This document shows positions 1 to 9,597 of a DNA stretch of 64,000 nucleotides, in pieces. The number at the start of each line of letters is the position of its first letter. Position 1 is the stretch's first letter. The position numbers were made by a program, and so were the translations under genes. The DNA comes from Thalassobellus citreus. GTDB lineage: Bacteria; Bacteroidota; Bacteroidia; Flavobacteriales; Flavobacteriaceae. Below the pieces are notes generated by a model. That model did not search any database. It saw only the letters and a list, made by a program, of their open reading frames with translations, and was not told the DNA's origin. The stretch spans positions 1 to 64,000 of the forward strand of contig NZ_JBISCC010000121.1 in assembly GCF_044385915.1 (NCBI RefSeq), in the 5' to 3' direction.

Positions 1-324
1 ATCCACTTTAAAATAGGCATCCATAGCACCTATTTCCATGGTATTAATACCAAATTTTTTTAACTGAGCCATAACTGTGTTTAAAATATCTCTGTTTTTT
101 ATGGCAATTTCATCTGAAACCCTACCTTCTACGATACCCCAGTTTTTTGGATCAAAGTTAAAAATTGTAGCTTTTGAAATATTTTTAGCACTTTCTATAA
201 TAGAGTTATTATCATCTAATTGAGCTTCAACAAATAAATCTTCATCATTACAAGACATTATTAATATTGTAAATAAGAATAAAATGTTTGAGATTTTAAG
301 TGATTTTGCTAAAAAAAATTGCAT
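1..324 (-). CDS. Lipoprotein, N-terminal part only (possible parallel beta-helix protein)
   Basis: This reading frame starts at ATG 324-322 and stays open to the window edge, giving 108 residues of a longer protein. The N-terminus is a lipoprotein signal: a basic start, a hydrophobic stretch and a lipobox ending in MSC-NDED around residues 23-27, so it should be lipid-anchored. The acidic residues after the Cys resemble the surface-export signal of Bacteroidota lipoproteins. The visible mature part (for example FDPKNWGIVEGRVSDE) suggests to me the start of a flavobacterial right-handed beta-helix surface protein, but that is weak because the repeats would lie outside the window. It is divergent from the glycan operon at 767. 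Confidence 0.6.
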   Translation of the reverse strand, partial: MQFFLAKSLKISNILFLFTILIMSCNDEDLFVEAQLDDNNSIIESAKNISKATIFNFDPKNWGIVEGRVSDEIAIKNRDILNTVMAQLKKFGINTMEIGAMDAYFKVD

Positions 325-766
325 TTTGTTTTGAGAGTTAAATTTTAATTAATTTAATAACAACTTTTAATAGGTCATTAAAATTTCATTAATATACGAT
401 TAAATGTAACTTTTGGACGCTAAAAAATTTCGAATTGCAAATATAATTCACAATACACCTTTATCATAAGATTGTTAATAACTATTAGTAAATCACATAC
501 TTATAACAAAAAAAAAGACTCCTTGTTAGATAATTCTCATTATAATAAAAAAAATAATAGTATATTTCAACATTAAACCTTTCAAATAGACTTGAAATAC
601 TTAGTTTTATAAAAAATGTACGTTATCGAGAAAATTATAATTGTTAACGAAATTTTATGCTATTAGCTGTTAAATCTTAATGATAATTATATATTTGAAA
701 AGTTTTTATAAACTTCCCTCCCCCATTTAAGAACTAATTTAAAATTATAAACCTACTTTAATTGTA
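325..766. other. Long intergenic region upstream of the glycan-modification operon
   Basis: About 440 bases with no credible reading frame, extremely AT-rich with poly-A/T runs. It separates the divergent lipoprotein gene from the operon at 767. A TATATTTG element at 690-697 fits the flavobacterial -7 consensus TAnnTTTG and would give a leader of roughly 60 bases containing a C-rich patch (about 715-725). No JUMPstart-type sequence, hairpin terminator or RNA gene was recognised. Confidence 0.5.
690..697 (+). promoter_or_regulatory. Candidate -7 element (TATATTTG) for the 767-13136 operon
   Basis: TATATTTG matches TAnnTTTG. No clear TTG -33 element was seen at the usual 19-21 base spacing, so the call rests on one motif and its position about 70 bases before the first ATG. 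Confidence 0.35.
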
Positions 767-1393
767 ATGATCTACAAGACTACTTTTAAGCCACTATTAG
801 ATTTTTTAGTGTCTCTATTTGCCTTAACAATTCTTTCTCCTATAATTATAATAGTTACCATTCTACTATTTATAGTAAATAATGGTAAACCATTTTTTTT
901 GCAAAAAAGACCTGGAAAAAATGAAAGAATATTTAATATCATCAAATTTAAAACCATGACCGACAAAACAGACTCTGATGGAAAATTGCTTTCAGACTCA
1001 GATCGGTTAACAAAAATTGGTTTAATTGTTCGAAAAGCTTCAATTGATGAAATACCACAATTATTCAATGTAATAAAAGGAGACATGTCTATTATTGGAC
1101 CTCGACCTCTATTACCACAATATTTACCATACTACACTAAAGAAGAAAAAAAAAGACATTTAGTCAAGCCTGGAATTACAGGGTTAGCTCAAGTAAATGG
1201 TCGTAATTTTTTAGATTGGGAACCTAGATTAAAATTGGATGTAAAATATGTTGAAAGTGTTTCATTAAAAGTAGACTTTAATATTTTTATAAAAACAATC
1301 TACAAGGTTTTAGCATCTAAAGATGTTGCTACTGATGCTACCAAAGCTCAACCCTATTTAGATGAATTAAGAAAAGATGATATAATTATTTAA
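767..1393 (+). CDS. Sugar transferase: monotopic phosphoglycosyl transferase (PglC/WcaJ C-terminal type)
   Basis: Predicted to transfer a sugar-1-phosphate from a UDP-sugar to undecaprenyl phosphate, the first membrane step of glycan assembly. At 208 residues it is the minimal PglC-type form without the extra WcaJ membrane domain. Residues about 8-37 form the re-entrant hydrophobic helix. The catalytic Asp-Glu pair is D94-E95 in KASIDEIPQ, followed by GPRPLLP (111-117) and PGITGLAQVNGRN (135-147), all family hallmarks. The ATG at 767 gives a normal family N-terminus. It is the first gene of the operon, 89 bases before a PglD-like gene, a pairing typical of diNAcBac-type glycan loci. The actual sugar cannot be determined. 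Confidence 0.93.
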   Translation: MIYKTTFKPLLDFLVSLFALTILSPIIIIVTILLFIVNNGKPFFLQKRPGKNERIFNIIKFKTMTDKTDSDGKLLSDSDRLTKIGLIVRKASIDEIPQLFNVIKGDMSIIGPRPLLPQYLPYYTKEEKKRHLVKPGITGLAQVNGRNFLDWEPRLKLDVKYVESVSLKVDFNIFIKTIYKVLASKDVATDATKAQPYLDELRKDDIII

Positions 1394-1482
1394 CTTTATC
1401 AACAAATTAATATATTATATACTCCCCCTTCTTTTCAAGGAAAAAATATTATATTTTAATTACATCTCAAAAATTAAGAAAA

Positions 1483-2121
1483 ATGAGTATAAATAAAATT
1501 AAAAAAGTTAGAATTTATGGTGCTGGTGGGCATTCTCAAGTAATAAAAGAAGTTTTAGAAATTAACAACTTTACTATTACAGAAACTTTTGATGATAAGC
1601 CAGAAACTACTCATTTTGCATCAAAAAATGTTCACATGGGTGCTCGAAATCATTTAACAGAATTTCCACATGACGGAGATCCCATGATAATTGCAGTTGG
1701 TATAAATAAAGATAGAGCAGAAATTGCTGGTTTTTTAAAATGTAAATTTGAAAAAGCAATTCATAAATCTGCTATAATTTCACATAGCGCTAAAATTGGA
1801 ACTGGGACTGTTGTTTTTGCAGGTGCTATTATACAATCAAATACCGTTGTTGGAAAGCATGTTATTGTCAATACTGGAGCTAGTATAGATCATGACAACA
1901 TAATTGGTGATTATGCACACATTTCTCCAAAAGCAGCTTTATGTGGCCATGTAGAAGTTGGTGAAGGCTCTCATATTGGAGTTGGCGCAGTAGTTATTCC
2001 TCTTGTTAAAATTGGAAAATGGTGTACTATAGGTGCAGGAACCATTGTTTTAAATGATGTTCCTGATTATGCAACTGTAGTAGGAAACCCTGGTAAAATT
2101 ATTAAAATAACAAAACCATAA
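1483..2121 (+). CDS. NeuD/PglD-family sugar acetyltransferase (left-handed beta-helix)
   Basis: Likely acetylates the amino group of a UDP-4-amino-sugar (PglD type) or a hydroxyl (NeuD type) using acetyl-CoA. The N-terminal Rossmann-like nucleotide-sugar-binding part begins with YGAGGHSQV (residues 12-20). From about residue 100 the hexapeptide repeats of a left-handed beta-helix follow. SIDHD places the probable catalytic base at H137. Length (212) is normal. It sits between the PglC-like gene and the fusion gene, whose ATG is 5 bases past this stop. The usual third partner, a PglE/DegT-type aminotransferase, is not in the window. Confidence 0.88.
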   Translation: MSINKIKKVRIYGAGGHSQVIKEVLEINNFTITETFDDKPETTHFASKNVHMGARNHLTEFPHDGDPMIIAVGINKDRAEIAGFLKCKFEKAIHKSAIISHSAKIGTGTVVFAGAIIQSNTVVGKHVIVNTGASIDHDNIIGDYAHISPKAALCGHVEVGEGSHIGVGAVVIPLVKIGKWCTIGAGTIVLNDVPDYATVVGNPGKIIKITKP

Positions 2122-2126
2122 TTTTA

Positions 2127-4790
2127 ATGGACAATATTAATAACATCTCTGATATTACATTTGTTGGTTCAGGAATATCAACATCCTTTACTCTTATAAA
2201 TTTATTAAATCAAATAGAAAAAAACGTACTTAAAGATAAAACTACTATAACTATAGTTGATAAATATTCTGAGTTTAATACAGGTATTCCATATAGTTCT
2301 AGATCTGGGTTTTCAACACTTTTAATAACATCACTACTCAATTTTCTTCCTGAACCCGAGCTTACTATGTTTTACAGATGGCTCAAAAAAAACAAAGGCT
2401 GGTTGTTAGAAGAGTTCAAAAAAGAAGGTGGTGACTTATCTAAGCAATGGCTGTCTAATCACCAAGTAGAGATAGACAAAAACCAATGGGAAGATTTATT
2501 TATACCTCGTCGATTTTTTGGTTGTTATATTGATGAAAGAGTAAAAGAAATAATTAATGATTTAGAAAGAAAAAAGAAAATTAGTGTACGTTTTATTAAT
2601 AGTGAAATAGTTAATATCACTAAACCTGAAGACTTTTTTAAGGTTTCAATGGAAAATGGAAAAAACCTTTTATCAAAAAGAATTGTTCTTTCTGTTGGTT
2701 CTCTTCCGTTTAAAAACCTTTGGAAAGACAAGGATATTATAGAAGAAGAAAATCTAATGTTTGTTAACAATCCTTACAAACCTGAGTTAAAATCAAGTTT
2801 AGATAGAATTAAAACATTTTTAGAAAAAAGAAAAATAGCGAATAAAAAAACTAATGTACTTATTATTGGTGCAAATGCAAGTGCTTTAGAGTTGTTATAT
2901 AAATTAAATGATACCTCAATTAAGAAAAGTGAATCTAATTTTAATGATTTTACTTTTTTATCTACTCAAGGTAAAATTCCAGATTCTATAATAGACCAAG
3001 AAAGAAAAATGCAATTCAAAGCAACTAATTTACTTGATTTACATAGAAATGACTCTCTAACAGCAGACAAAATAGCTAAAGCCGCCTTTGAAGATATTAA
3101 ACGCTCTGAAGAAATAAGTTTGGGAGCAGCTTCTACAGTTGAAACTATTTCATCAGCCTTTGGGTCTCTTCTTTCAAAATTAAGTTATTCTGAATTAGAA
3201 AAGTTTGCTTGTCAGTATGGCAATCAAATTGGTAAAAAGCAACGTTGTGCTGGTATACATTATACAAATACTGTTTTAAAATTAAAAGAAGAAAACCGTT
3301 TTAAGCATATCGCTGGACGTTTTATTGATATTGAGCTTAATAATGATGAGTATGTATTAAAATATTTAGACACAGAAACTCAAAAAGAATTAATTTACGA
3401 CAAAAAAATCCACTTAATTATCAACTGCATCGGTGGAATGGATTTAACTCAAAAAAACTTACCGCAATTACATAAAAATTTAATGAAAAATAATTTATGT
3501 GATATAAATGATTCTAAAATAGGATTTAAGGTCAATGATTCATTAGAAGCATCTAGTGATTTACATATAATGGGACCATTATTAGCAGGAAATGTAATTA
3601 ACAATAATGCGGTATGGCATGTCGAACATTGTGGTAGAATAATTTGGCTATCAGGAATGCTTTCTAAAACTCTGTTTAATTCTATTAGGAAAGAAAATTT
3701 AAACCTAGTTAATTTACTAAATCCAGATGGAAGTAAACTGGTTAAATCTCAATTTGAAATTATAACAGATAAAAATAATTGGGACTCAACTCTAAAGGAA
3801 ATAGGTTGCTATGACTTCTATCATACATATGATTATCATAAATTATCGGCCCAGAATGGTGAAAACCCTACATTAATTAAATATGTTGAAAATAATGTAA
3901 TTATTGCTTTACCATTAATTATTAGAGATATTTATAGTACAATTTATAAAGATGCCACATCTGTTTATGGTTATGCGGGACCAATATCAAACGGAATAGA
4001 CGAAAAGTTTAATAATTATAACTTTATCAAATCGTTAAAGAGTTATTTCAATGAAAATAATATTATATCTGTTTTTTCAAGATTAAACCCCTACATACCA
4101 AATCAAAATGAAATTTTATTTGGCTATGGTGATTTAGCTCCTCAGGGAAAAGTAGTAAATATAGACTTAAAACTAAGCCTTGATGAACAAAGGAGTAAAT
4201 ACAGAAGCAGGCTAAAAACATATATAAACAAAGCCAGACGAGAATATTCTATAATATCAGGCTCATCAAATGAAGATTTAGATATTTTCATAAAACTTTA
4301 CTATGAAAACATGGATAGAGTTAATGCAAAAAAGTATTATTATTTCAGTAAAAACTATTTTGAAAAAATTATTAACAGTACTGATTTTAAAACCTCAATT
4401 TTATTTGTAGTGGATAATAAAACTAAAGAAGTTATTGGTAGTGCTATGTTTATTGAAACAAATAAAATTATACAATACCATTTATCTGGTACAAAAAAAG
4501 AATATGCAAAATTAAACCCTATCAAATTATTAATTGATGAAATGAGAATTAAAAGTACAGAACAAGGTTTTCAGTTTTTTAATCTAGGAGGTGGTTTAGG
4601 TGGATCTGATGACGATTCATTATTTCACTTTAAATCATCATTTTCTAAAGATTTTAGTGAGTTTCACCTGTGGAAATGGATCACAAATAAAAAAATATAT
4701 GACAAATTAGTTTCTACAAAAAAAGGTTGTAAAAAACGAAACTACTTCCCTCTTTATAGAGCTATTGAAGATATAAACGTACAATTGTGA
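2127..4790 (+). CDS. Fusion protein: FAD/NAD(P)-binding domain plus FemAB/GNAT-like acyltransferase domain
   Basis: An 887-residue two-part protein. Residues about 5-520 look like the NAD_binding_9-type FAD/NAD(P)-binding family: a dinucleotide-binding GSGIST (13-18), a second nucleotide-binding-like segment VLIIGANASALELLY near 245-260, and IINCIGG near 430. Residues about 548-887 resemble FemAB/peptidoglycan-bridge transferases and CelD-like GNAT proteins: an early WDSTLKEIGCYDFYHTYDY, then YHLSGTKKEYAKLNP, and NLGGGLGGSDDDSLFHFK near 815-835. No signal peptide, so cytosolic. The reading frame is continuous with no sign of a frameshift. Its stop overlaps the GTG of the next gene by 4 bases, indicating translational coupling. 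The donor could be acyl-CoA or aminoacyl-tRNA; the sequence does not settle this. Confidence 0.8.
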   Translation: MDNINNISDITFVGSGISTSFTLINLLNQIEKNVLKDKTTITIVDKYSEFNTGIPYSSRSGFSTLLITSLLNFLPEPELTMFYRWLKKNKGWLLEEFKKEGGDLSKQWLSNHQVEIDKNQWEDLFIPRRFFGCYIDERVKEIINDLERKKKISVRFINSEIVNITKPEDFFKVSMENGKNLLSKRIVLSVGSLPFKNLWKDKDIIEEENLMFVNNPYKPELKSSLDRIKTFLEKRKIANKKTNVLIIGANASALELLYKLNDTSIKKSESNFNDFTFLSTQGKIPDSIIDQERKMQFKATNLLDLHRNDSLTADKIAKAAFEDIKRSEEISLGAASTVETISSAFGSLLSKLSYSELEKFACQYGNQIGKKQRCAGIHYTNTVLKLKEENRFKHIAGRFIDIELNNDEYVLKYLDTETQKELIYDKKIHLIINCIGGMDLTQKNLPQLHKNLMKNNLCDINDSKIGFKVNDSLEASSDLHIMGPLLAGNVINNNAVWHVEHCGRIIWLSGMLSKTLFNSIRKENLNLVNLLNPDGSKLVKSQFEIITDKNNWDSTLKEIGCYDFYHTYDYHKLSAQNGENPTLIKYVENNVIIALPLIIRDIYSTIYKDATSVYGYAGPISNGIDEKFNNYNFIKSLKSYFNENNIISVFSRLNPYIPNQNEILFGYGDLAPQGKVVNIDLKLSLDEQRSKYRSRLKTYINKARREYSIISGSSNEDLDIFIKLYYENMDRVNAKKYYYFSKNYFEKIINSTDFKTSILFVVDNKTKEVIGSAMFIETNKIIQYHLSGTKKEYAKLNPIKLLIDEMRIKSTEQGFQFFNLGGGLGGSDDDSLFHFKSSFSKDFSEFHLWKWITNKKIYDKLVSTKKGCKKRNYFPLYRAIEDINVQL

Positions 4791-6019
4791 TTCATAACAA
4801 TCCATTTATTTCACCAGTATTCATTAAGACCTGGATAAAACATTTCAATAAAAGTAAACCTACTTATTCTTTTGATTTTATTAAAGGATTGTCTTTTTTT
4901 AAAACACCTTTACCTCTATTTATAAATATTGGTAAAAACCTAACAAAGGGCATTTCTTATTATATAAATGAAAGCTCTAAAATATTAGATTTTAAAGGTA
5001 AAGTATTATTAATTTATGATGTACCAAGATTTTTTAATCTTAAAGAAAGCAATCTCCCAAAAAGAATTAAATCAATAAAAATTAAACAATATCCAGGATT
5101 TTTAATCAATCTTGAAAAATATATTGACCTAAATGATTATTTAAGTAAAAATTTCAGTAAAAGTAGTAAGCAAAAATTTAATAGATATAAATCAAGACTA
5201 GAACTATGCTTTGATATTAAGGAAAAAATGTTAATTGGTAATATTGAAAAATCAGAATATGATTTCGTTTTTAATCACTTTAAAGCATTACTTACCAAAA
5301 GATTTGATGACAAACAAATAGTAAACAACAATTTAAATCCTGAAGAATGGAATTTTTACTATGAAGTGGTTTATCCAATGTTACTTGAAAAAAAAGCCGC
5401 TTTATATGTTATTTATAATGGAGACATTCCTATTTGTGTAAGGTTATTATATTTTTCAGATACAATTATATTTGATGCTATAACAGTATTTGACATTGAT
5501 TATTCAAAATTTCATATTGGCAAAGTTTCAATCATGAAAATGTTAGAATGGAGTTTTAAACATGAATATAAAATTTTTGACTTTTCAAAAGGTTACTATG
5601 ATTATAAAGAAAGTTGGAGTGATTTAAAATATGATTTTGAATACCATGTGTTCTTTGATTCTAAGTCAATAATATCATATATTCTTGGTATTACTATTGC
5701 TATATATTTTAAATTCAAACAATTTTTAAGAGAGAAGGAATTAAACAAAAAGCTTCATGAATTAACTTATCGATTGAGAAAAAACAAAACAAAAACATAT
5801 GATACGGTTTTTATTAAAGAAATAGCTCCTAATGATTTCGATTCATCTAAACTTAAAGAAATAAAACTAGATAACAGTAATACTTTTTTAAAAAAACACG
5901 CATATGATTTTCTTTTTATCACTAAAGAACATTTCAAAAATTTAAAGGTTTATAAAGTAAATAATATATACATGCTAGAAGTGAATGAACATAGAAAAAT
6001 TTTATCCTTAAAAATTTAG
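4787..6019 (+). CDS. GNAT/CelD-like acyltransferase paralogue 1 of 7
   Basis: First of seven tandem homologues (410 residues). It starts at GTG 4787, overlapping the preceding TGA as GTGA. The core resembles the CelD/BioF2-like GNAT family: a basic segment with SRLELCFDIKEKM (about residues 136-148), AALYVIYNGDIPI (about 205-217), FDIDYSKFHIGKVS and an acidic-aromatic strand FDFSKGYYDYKESW. A hydrophobic helix ISYILGITIAIYFKF near 290-305 is followed by a lysine-rich linker, then a C-terminal module with AYDFLF and EHFKNLKVYKV. It is the longest and most divergent of the seven; for example it lacks the WCN seen in others (SWSDL instead). Substrate unknown. The run of Lys/Asn codons is extreme even for this genome. 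Confidence 0.75.
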   Translation: MIHNNPFISPVFIKTWIKHFNKSKPTYSFDFIKGLSFFKTPLPLFINIGKNLTKGISYYINESSKILDFKGKVLLIYDVPRFFNLKESNLPKRIKSIKIKQYPGFLINLEKYIDLNDYLSKNFSKSSKQKFNRYKSRLELCFDIKEKMLIGNIEKSEYDFVFNHFKALLTKRFDDKQIVNNNLNPEEWNFYYEVVYPMLLEKKAALYVIYNGDIPICVRLLYFSDTIIFDAITVFDIDYSKFHIGKVSIMKMLEWSFKHEYKIFDFSKGYYDYKESWSDLKYDFEYHVFFDSKSIISYILGITIAIYFKFKQFLREKELNKKLHELTYRLRKNKTKTYDTVFIKEIAPNDFDSSKLKEIKLDNSNTFLKKHAYDFLFITKEHFKNLKVYKVNNIYMLEVNEHRKILSLKI

Positions 6020-6021
6020 AT

Positions 6022-7188
6022 ATGCTAAAAAAGATACTCAGTACTGAACATTTCCAATTTAGATTGTTTGAAAAAAGGGGGTTGCAGGAATTTTACAAAG
6101 GTGTCTATAATCACCATAATAAAGATTCTTTTCTTTCTAAGGACGAATTTAAAATAATAAAAAAAACTTCAAACCAAAGATTATCAAGAGTAAATTTCGT
6201 GCCACCATACTTAAATTTAGCTATAGACGAAAGCTCTAAACTAAAAAAAATAGAAATTAATAGTATTGACAAAGGCTATTTAGCAAATTTAAAAAAGCAT
6301 TCAAGCATTGAAGAGTATTTATTATCACAATTTAGTGCTAAAAACAGAACTAAAATTAGATCCAATGTAAAGCGCTTAGAATTATGCTTTAATATTTCAT
6401 ATAGATTTTACTATGGAAATATACAAAAAAAAGATTATGATTTTTTGTTTAAAAACCTCTATTCATTAATAAACACAAGGTTTACAGAGATTAATAAAGA
6501 GCACCAAGCTTTAAAAACTTGGGATAAATATAAAGAAAGTGTTTATAAAATGATTTTAAATAAATCTGCTTCAATTTTTGTAATTTATGATGATGAAAAA
6601 CCAATAGATATTTGTATCAATTATCACTTCGACAATGTATTTCTTAATCATATTAGGTCTTTTGATATAGACTACTCTAAATTCAGATTAGGGTATATTG
6701 ATATTTATAAACAAATAGAATGGTGCTTTGAAAATGGTTTTGGAATTTTTGACTTAGACATGGGGACACTTCGATACAAAAAAGAGTGGTGTAACGAAGT
6801 TTACACTTTTAAGCATCATATTATATTTAATAAAAAAAATATTTTAAATCACATATTAGTAGCGTTAACAAAAACATATACCTCAATGACAAAAAAAATA
6901 TTTCAAATTAAAAGTACAAAAAAGAAAGCTCCACATAATAAAATTGAAACAGATAAAAAATATTCATTACAAAATATAACTTTAGAAAACTTTAATACAA
7001 ATATAGAGAACTACACAGAGCTGGATATAGAATCAGAAAAGAATAAACATCTCAGAAGCTATTTTTATGATTTTTTATATTTAACCAAAAATTCAAAAAT
7101 ATCAACCAAAATTTACAACGACTATTCTACAAATAAATATATATTTAAAGGAAAGAATAAAATTCAAGAACTTGAATTAACAACTTAA
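6022..7188 (+). CDS. GNAT/CelD-like acyltransferase paralogue 2 of 7
   Basis: 388 residues, beginning 2 bases after the stop of paralogue 1. The core shows SNVKRLELCFNISYRFYYG (near 111-130), SASIFVIYDDEKPIDICIN, FDIDYSKFRLGYIDIYKQ, EWCFENGFGIFDLDMG and KKEWCNEVYTFKHH. After the core come a hydrophobic stretch (ILNHILVALTK near 275), a lysine-rich linker and the shared C-terminal module (FYDFLYLTKN, IFKGKNK). It differs from paralogue 1 in carrying the CN pair after the conserved Trp. No signal peptide is seen. The active site is not defined for this group; family assignment is by pattern recognition. Confidence 0.75.
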   Translation: MLKKILSTEHFQFRLFEKRGLQEFYKGVYNHHNKDSFLSKDEFKIIKKTSNQRLSRVNFVPPYLNLAIDESSKLKKIEINSIDKGYLANLKKHSSIEEYLLSQFSAKNRTKIRSNVKRLELCFNISYRFYYGNIQKKDYDFLFKNLYSLINTRFTEINKEHQALKTWDKYKESVYKMILNKSASIFVIYDDEKPIDICINYHFDNVFLNHIRSFDIDYSKFRLGYIDIYKQIEWCFENGFGIFDLDMGTLRYKKEWCNEVYTFKHHIIFNKKNILNHILVALTKTYTSMTKKIFQIKSTKKKAPHNKIETDKKYSLQNITLENFNTNIENYTELDIESEKNKHLRSYFYDFLYLTKNSKISTKIYNDYSTNKYIFKGKNKIQELELTT

Positions 7189-7202
7189 TTCTATTAAGAA
7201 AA

Positions 7203-8363
7203 ATGGTTAATTATATTTTAAACAAAGAGAATTTTTATACAGATCTATTTGAAAACAATAAAATTTCAAATGCGATTGAGAATATAAGTATTTCTAATTC
7301 AAATAAAGAAATATTTAAATCTGAACAGAATATAATTTTTGAAAATAAAATAAACTCCATACAATTAGTCCCTAACTATTTAAAAATACATATAGATAAA
7401 AAATTAAAAAGCAATACTGTATTTCAAAAAAAAGGATATGCTGTAGACTTAAATGGTTATGAAGATATAGGACAATATTTGAAAGCCAATTGTAGTAATA
7501 GCACCAAAAAAAACACCCTTAGAAGTATAAAAAAATTAGAAACTTGTTTTAGTATTCAATATAAAATGTTCTATGGAAGTATTGATTTTGATACTTATTC
7601 ATTTATAATGAATAGTTTACTAGAAATGCTAATAAAAAGATTTGAACAACGTACAGGTAGGAATAGAGTTATTGAAAATTGGGATCATTATTTGAGTAAA
7701 TGTTATAATCTTATTTTGAATAAAAAAGCATCCCTATTTGTAATATTTAATAACAACCAACCTATTAAAATAACTTTAAACTTTTATTATAATAGTATAG
7801 TTTATAGTGCTATATCATCCTATGATATAAGTTTTTATAAATTTAGTTTAGGTAATATTGACACTTACAAACAACTAGAGTGGTGCATAAATAATAAATT
7901 TTCAATATTTGACCTTGGATATGGTGACTTTAACCAGAAAAAGACTTGGTGTAATTTAATTTATGACTTTGAAAACCATGTGATATATCTTTCTAAATAT
8001 CAGATGATAGCAAAAATTTTTACTTTTTTTATAAACTTTAAATATAAATTTATAAATTATTTGATATCTAAAAACATAAACACAATTTTCACTAAATACA
8101 AATCAATATTTAATAATAAAAAGAAATCTAAGAAAGTTGAGCAATATAAAACTGACATTATTTCAAAAGAACTTGTTGATTATAAACGCCTTGTTAAAGT
8201 AGATTTTTACAACAAAGAATATAACTTTTTAAAAGAAAATGTCTATGATTTCATTTATAAAAATAATGAACACATAGAAAATATTAGTACTTATAAATTT
8301 AAGAATAAAACAAATAGCTATATAATTGAAGGAGAAAAAAATTACAGGCAAGATAATTTTTAA
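7203..8363 (+). CDS. GNAT/CelD-like acyltransferase paralogue 3 of 7
   Basis: 386 residues, 14 bases after paralogue 2. Conserved blocks: LRSIKKLETCFSIQYKMFYG (about 101-120), KASLFVIFNNNQPIKITLN, YDISFYKFSLGNIDTYKQ, LEWCINNKFSIFDLGYG and KKTWCNLIYDFENH. FYK replaces the DYSK seen in most copies, a change at an otherwise constant acidic position. A hydrophobic-basic segment (IFTFFINFKYKFINYL) follows the core. The C-terminal module VYDFIYKNNEHIENI is intact, but the end GEKNYRQDNF differs from the hydrophobic ends of the other copies. Confidence 0.75.
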   Translation: MVNYILNKENFYTDLFENNKISNAIENISISNSNKEIFKSEQNIIFENKINSIQLVPNYLKIHIDKKLKSNTVFQKKGYAVDLNGYEDIGQYLKANCSNSTKKNTLRSIKKLETCFSIQYKMFYGSIDFDTYSFIMNSLLEMLIKRFEQRTGRNRVIENWDHYLSKCYNLILNKKASLFVIFNNNQPIKITLNFYYNSIVYSAISSYDISFYKFSLGNIDTYKQLEWCINNKFSIFDLGYGDFNQKKTWCNLIYDFENHVIYLSKYQMIAKIFTFFINFKYKFINYLISKNINTIFTKYKSIFNNKKKSKKVEQYKTDIISKELVDYKRLVKVDFYNKEYNFLKENVYDFIYKNNEHIENISTYKFKNKTNSYIIEGEKNYRQDNF

Positions 8364-8416
8364 TAATCACCATTTAAATTAGGTTTATCTAGATAAATTA
8401 AGAAGAAAGAATAAAT

Positions 8417-9574
8417 ATGACAAGAGAGGTATTTATGTGGAATTACATTAAAAAAAATATAGTACCTAACTATTATAATGAATTATATATAAATTCTAAA
8501 AAAATTTATTCCCTAAAAAATGATTCTGAAAAAAAAAATATTTCCTCTTTAATTTTATACACCTCTCTTTTTCCTAGCTTTATTCAATCTAAAATACACA
8601 ATAATGAAGACTATATATTAAAAAAAATAATTCATCGCAACTACGATGGTGCAGGTATTTTAATTAAAGATAACTATTCAATAGAAGATTATTTAAACAC
8701 ATTTTATAAGCAAAAATTTCGATCAAATATTAAACGCTATAAAAGACATTTAGAAAGTTCTTTTGATATTAAATATGAAACATATTTTGGAGATATTTCT
8801 AAAGAAAATTTTAACTTCTTAATAGATAATTTATACATATTACTAAAAAAAAGATTTAAACAAAAAAATAAAAAAAATCATTTTTTAGAGAATTGGGAAA
8901 ATAACATTAAAGATTTACGTACCCAAATAAACAATAAAAAAGCATCATTGCTTGTTATTTATGATTGCAAAAAACCAATAAGTATATCTATAAGTCAACA
9001 TAATGATGCAGCAGGCATTAGGTTTAGCGATTGTACCGCCTATGATATTGATTATTCAAAATTTGGTTTAGGCCATTTATCAAATTATAAAAAACTAGAA
9101 TGGTGCCTAAATAATAATTATATCTTTTTAGATCTTGGTAATGGAATATCAAATATAAAAAAAGAATGGTGTAATACATTATATGATTTTGAATATCAAT
9201 TATATTACAAAAAAAAATCCACCCTTGCCTACATAATAGCTTATTATGAAATTTTTAAAATAAAAGTCAAGAATTTGATTAAACATTTATTTATAAAAAA
9301 TCAAGTTGAAAAAAACAAATCTAAAAGCCCTAAATTAAAACCATCATATTCTTTATATAAATTAAATTCTAACAAAAATATTCAAAATGGTAATCATGTT
9401 TTAGTAAATATTAATAAGCAGAACTTTGAATTTTTAAGACTCCCAGTTTATAACTATTTATTTTCTTGCAACGAACATATTAACAATATTACCATTTATG
9501 AAGTAAAAAATGAATTGAATACATATTTGATTAAGGGACAAAATAATTTCACAAAATTAATTTTAAATACATAA
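8417..9574 (+). CDS. GNAT/CelD-like acyltransferase paralogue 4 of 7
   Basis: 385 residues; the 53-base gap before it is the largest in the array. The N-terminus contains FMWNYIKKNIVPNYYNEL, closely matching FLWNYI in paralogue 5, and both share FEGAG/YDGAG before the core, so the two look like a recent duplicate pair. Core blocks: NIKRYKRHLESSFDIKYET, KASLLVIYDCKKPISISIS, YDIDYSKFGLGHLSNYKK, LEWCLNNNYIFLDLGNG and KKEWCNTLYDFEYQ. The linker helix AYIIAYYEIFKIKVKNL nearly repeats that of paralogue 5. The C-terminal module is VYNYLFSCNEHINNITIYEV. Confidence 0.75.
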   Translation: MTREVFMWNYIKKNIVPNYYNELYINSKKIYSLKNDSEKKNISSLILYTSLFPSFIQSKIHNNEDYILKKIIHRNYDGAGILIKDNYSIEDYLNTFYKQKFRSNIKRYKRHLESSFDIKYETYFGDISKENFNFLIDNLYILLKKRFKQKNKKNHFLENWENNIKDLRTQINNKKASLLVIYDCKKPISISISQHNDAAGIRFSDCTAYDIDYSKFGLGHLSNYKKLEWCLNNNYIFLDLGNGISNIKKEWCNTLYDFEYQLYYKKKSTLAYIIAYYEIFKIKVKNLIKHLFIKNQVEKNKSKSPKLKPSYSLYKLNSNKNIQNGNHVLVNINKQNFEFLRLPVYNYLFSCNEHINNITIYEVKNELNTYLIKGQNNFTKLILNT

Positions 9575-9597
9575 CTCTTTCTATAATTAGAAAAAAC

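Noticed and set aside
8363..8417. The 53-base gap between array copies 3 and 4 as an internal promoter
   Set aside because: No TAnnTTTG element or -33 TTG pair stands out there; the gap is AT-rich only.
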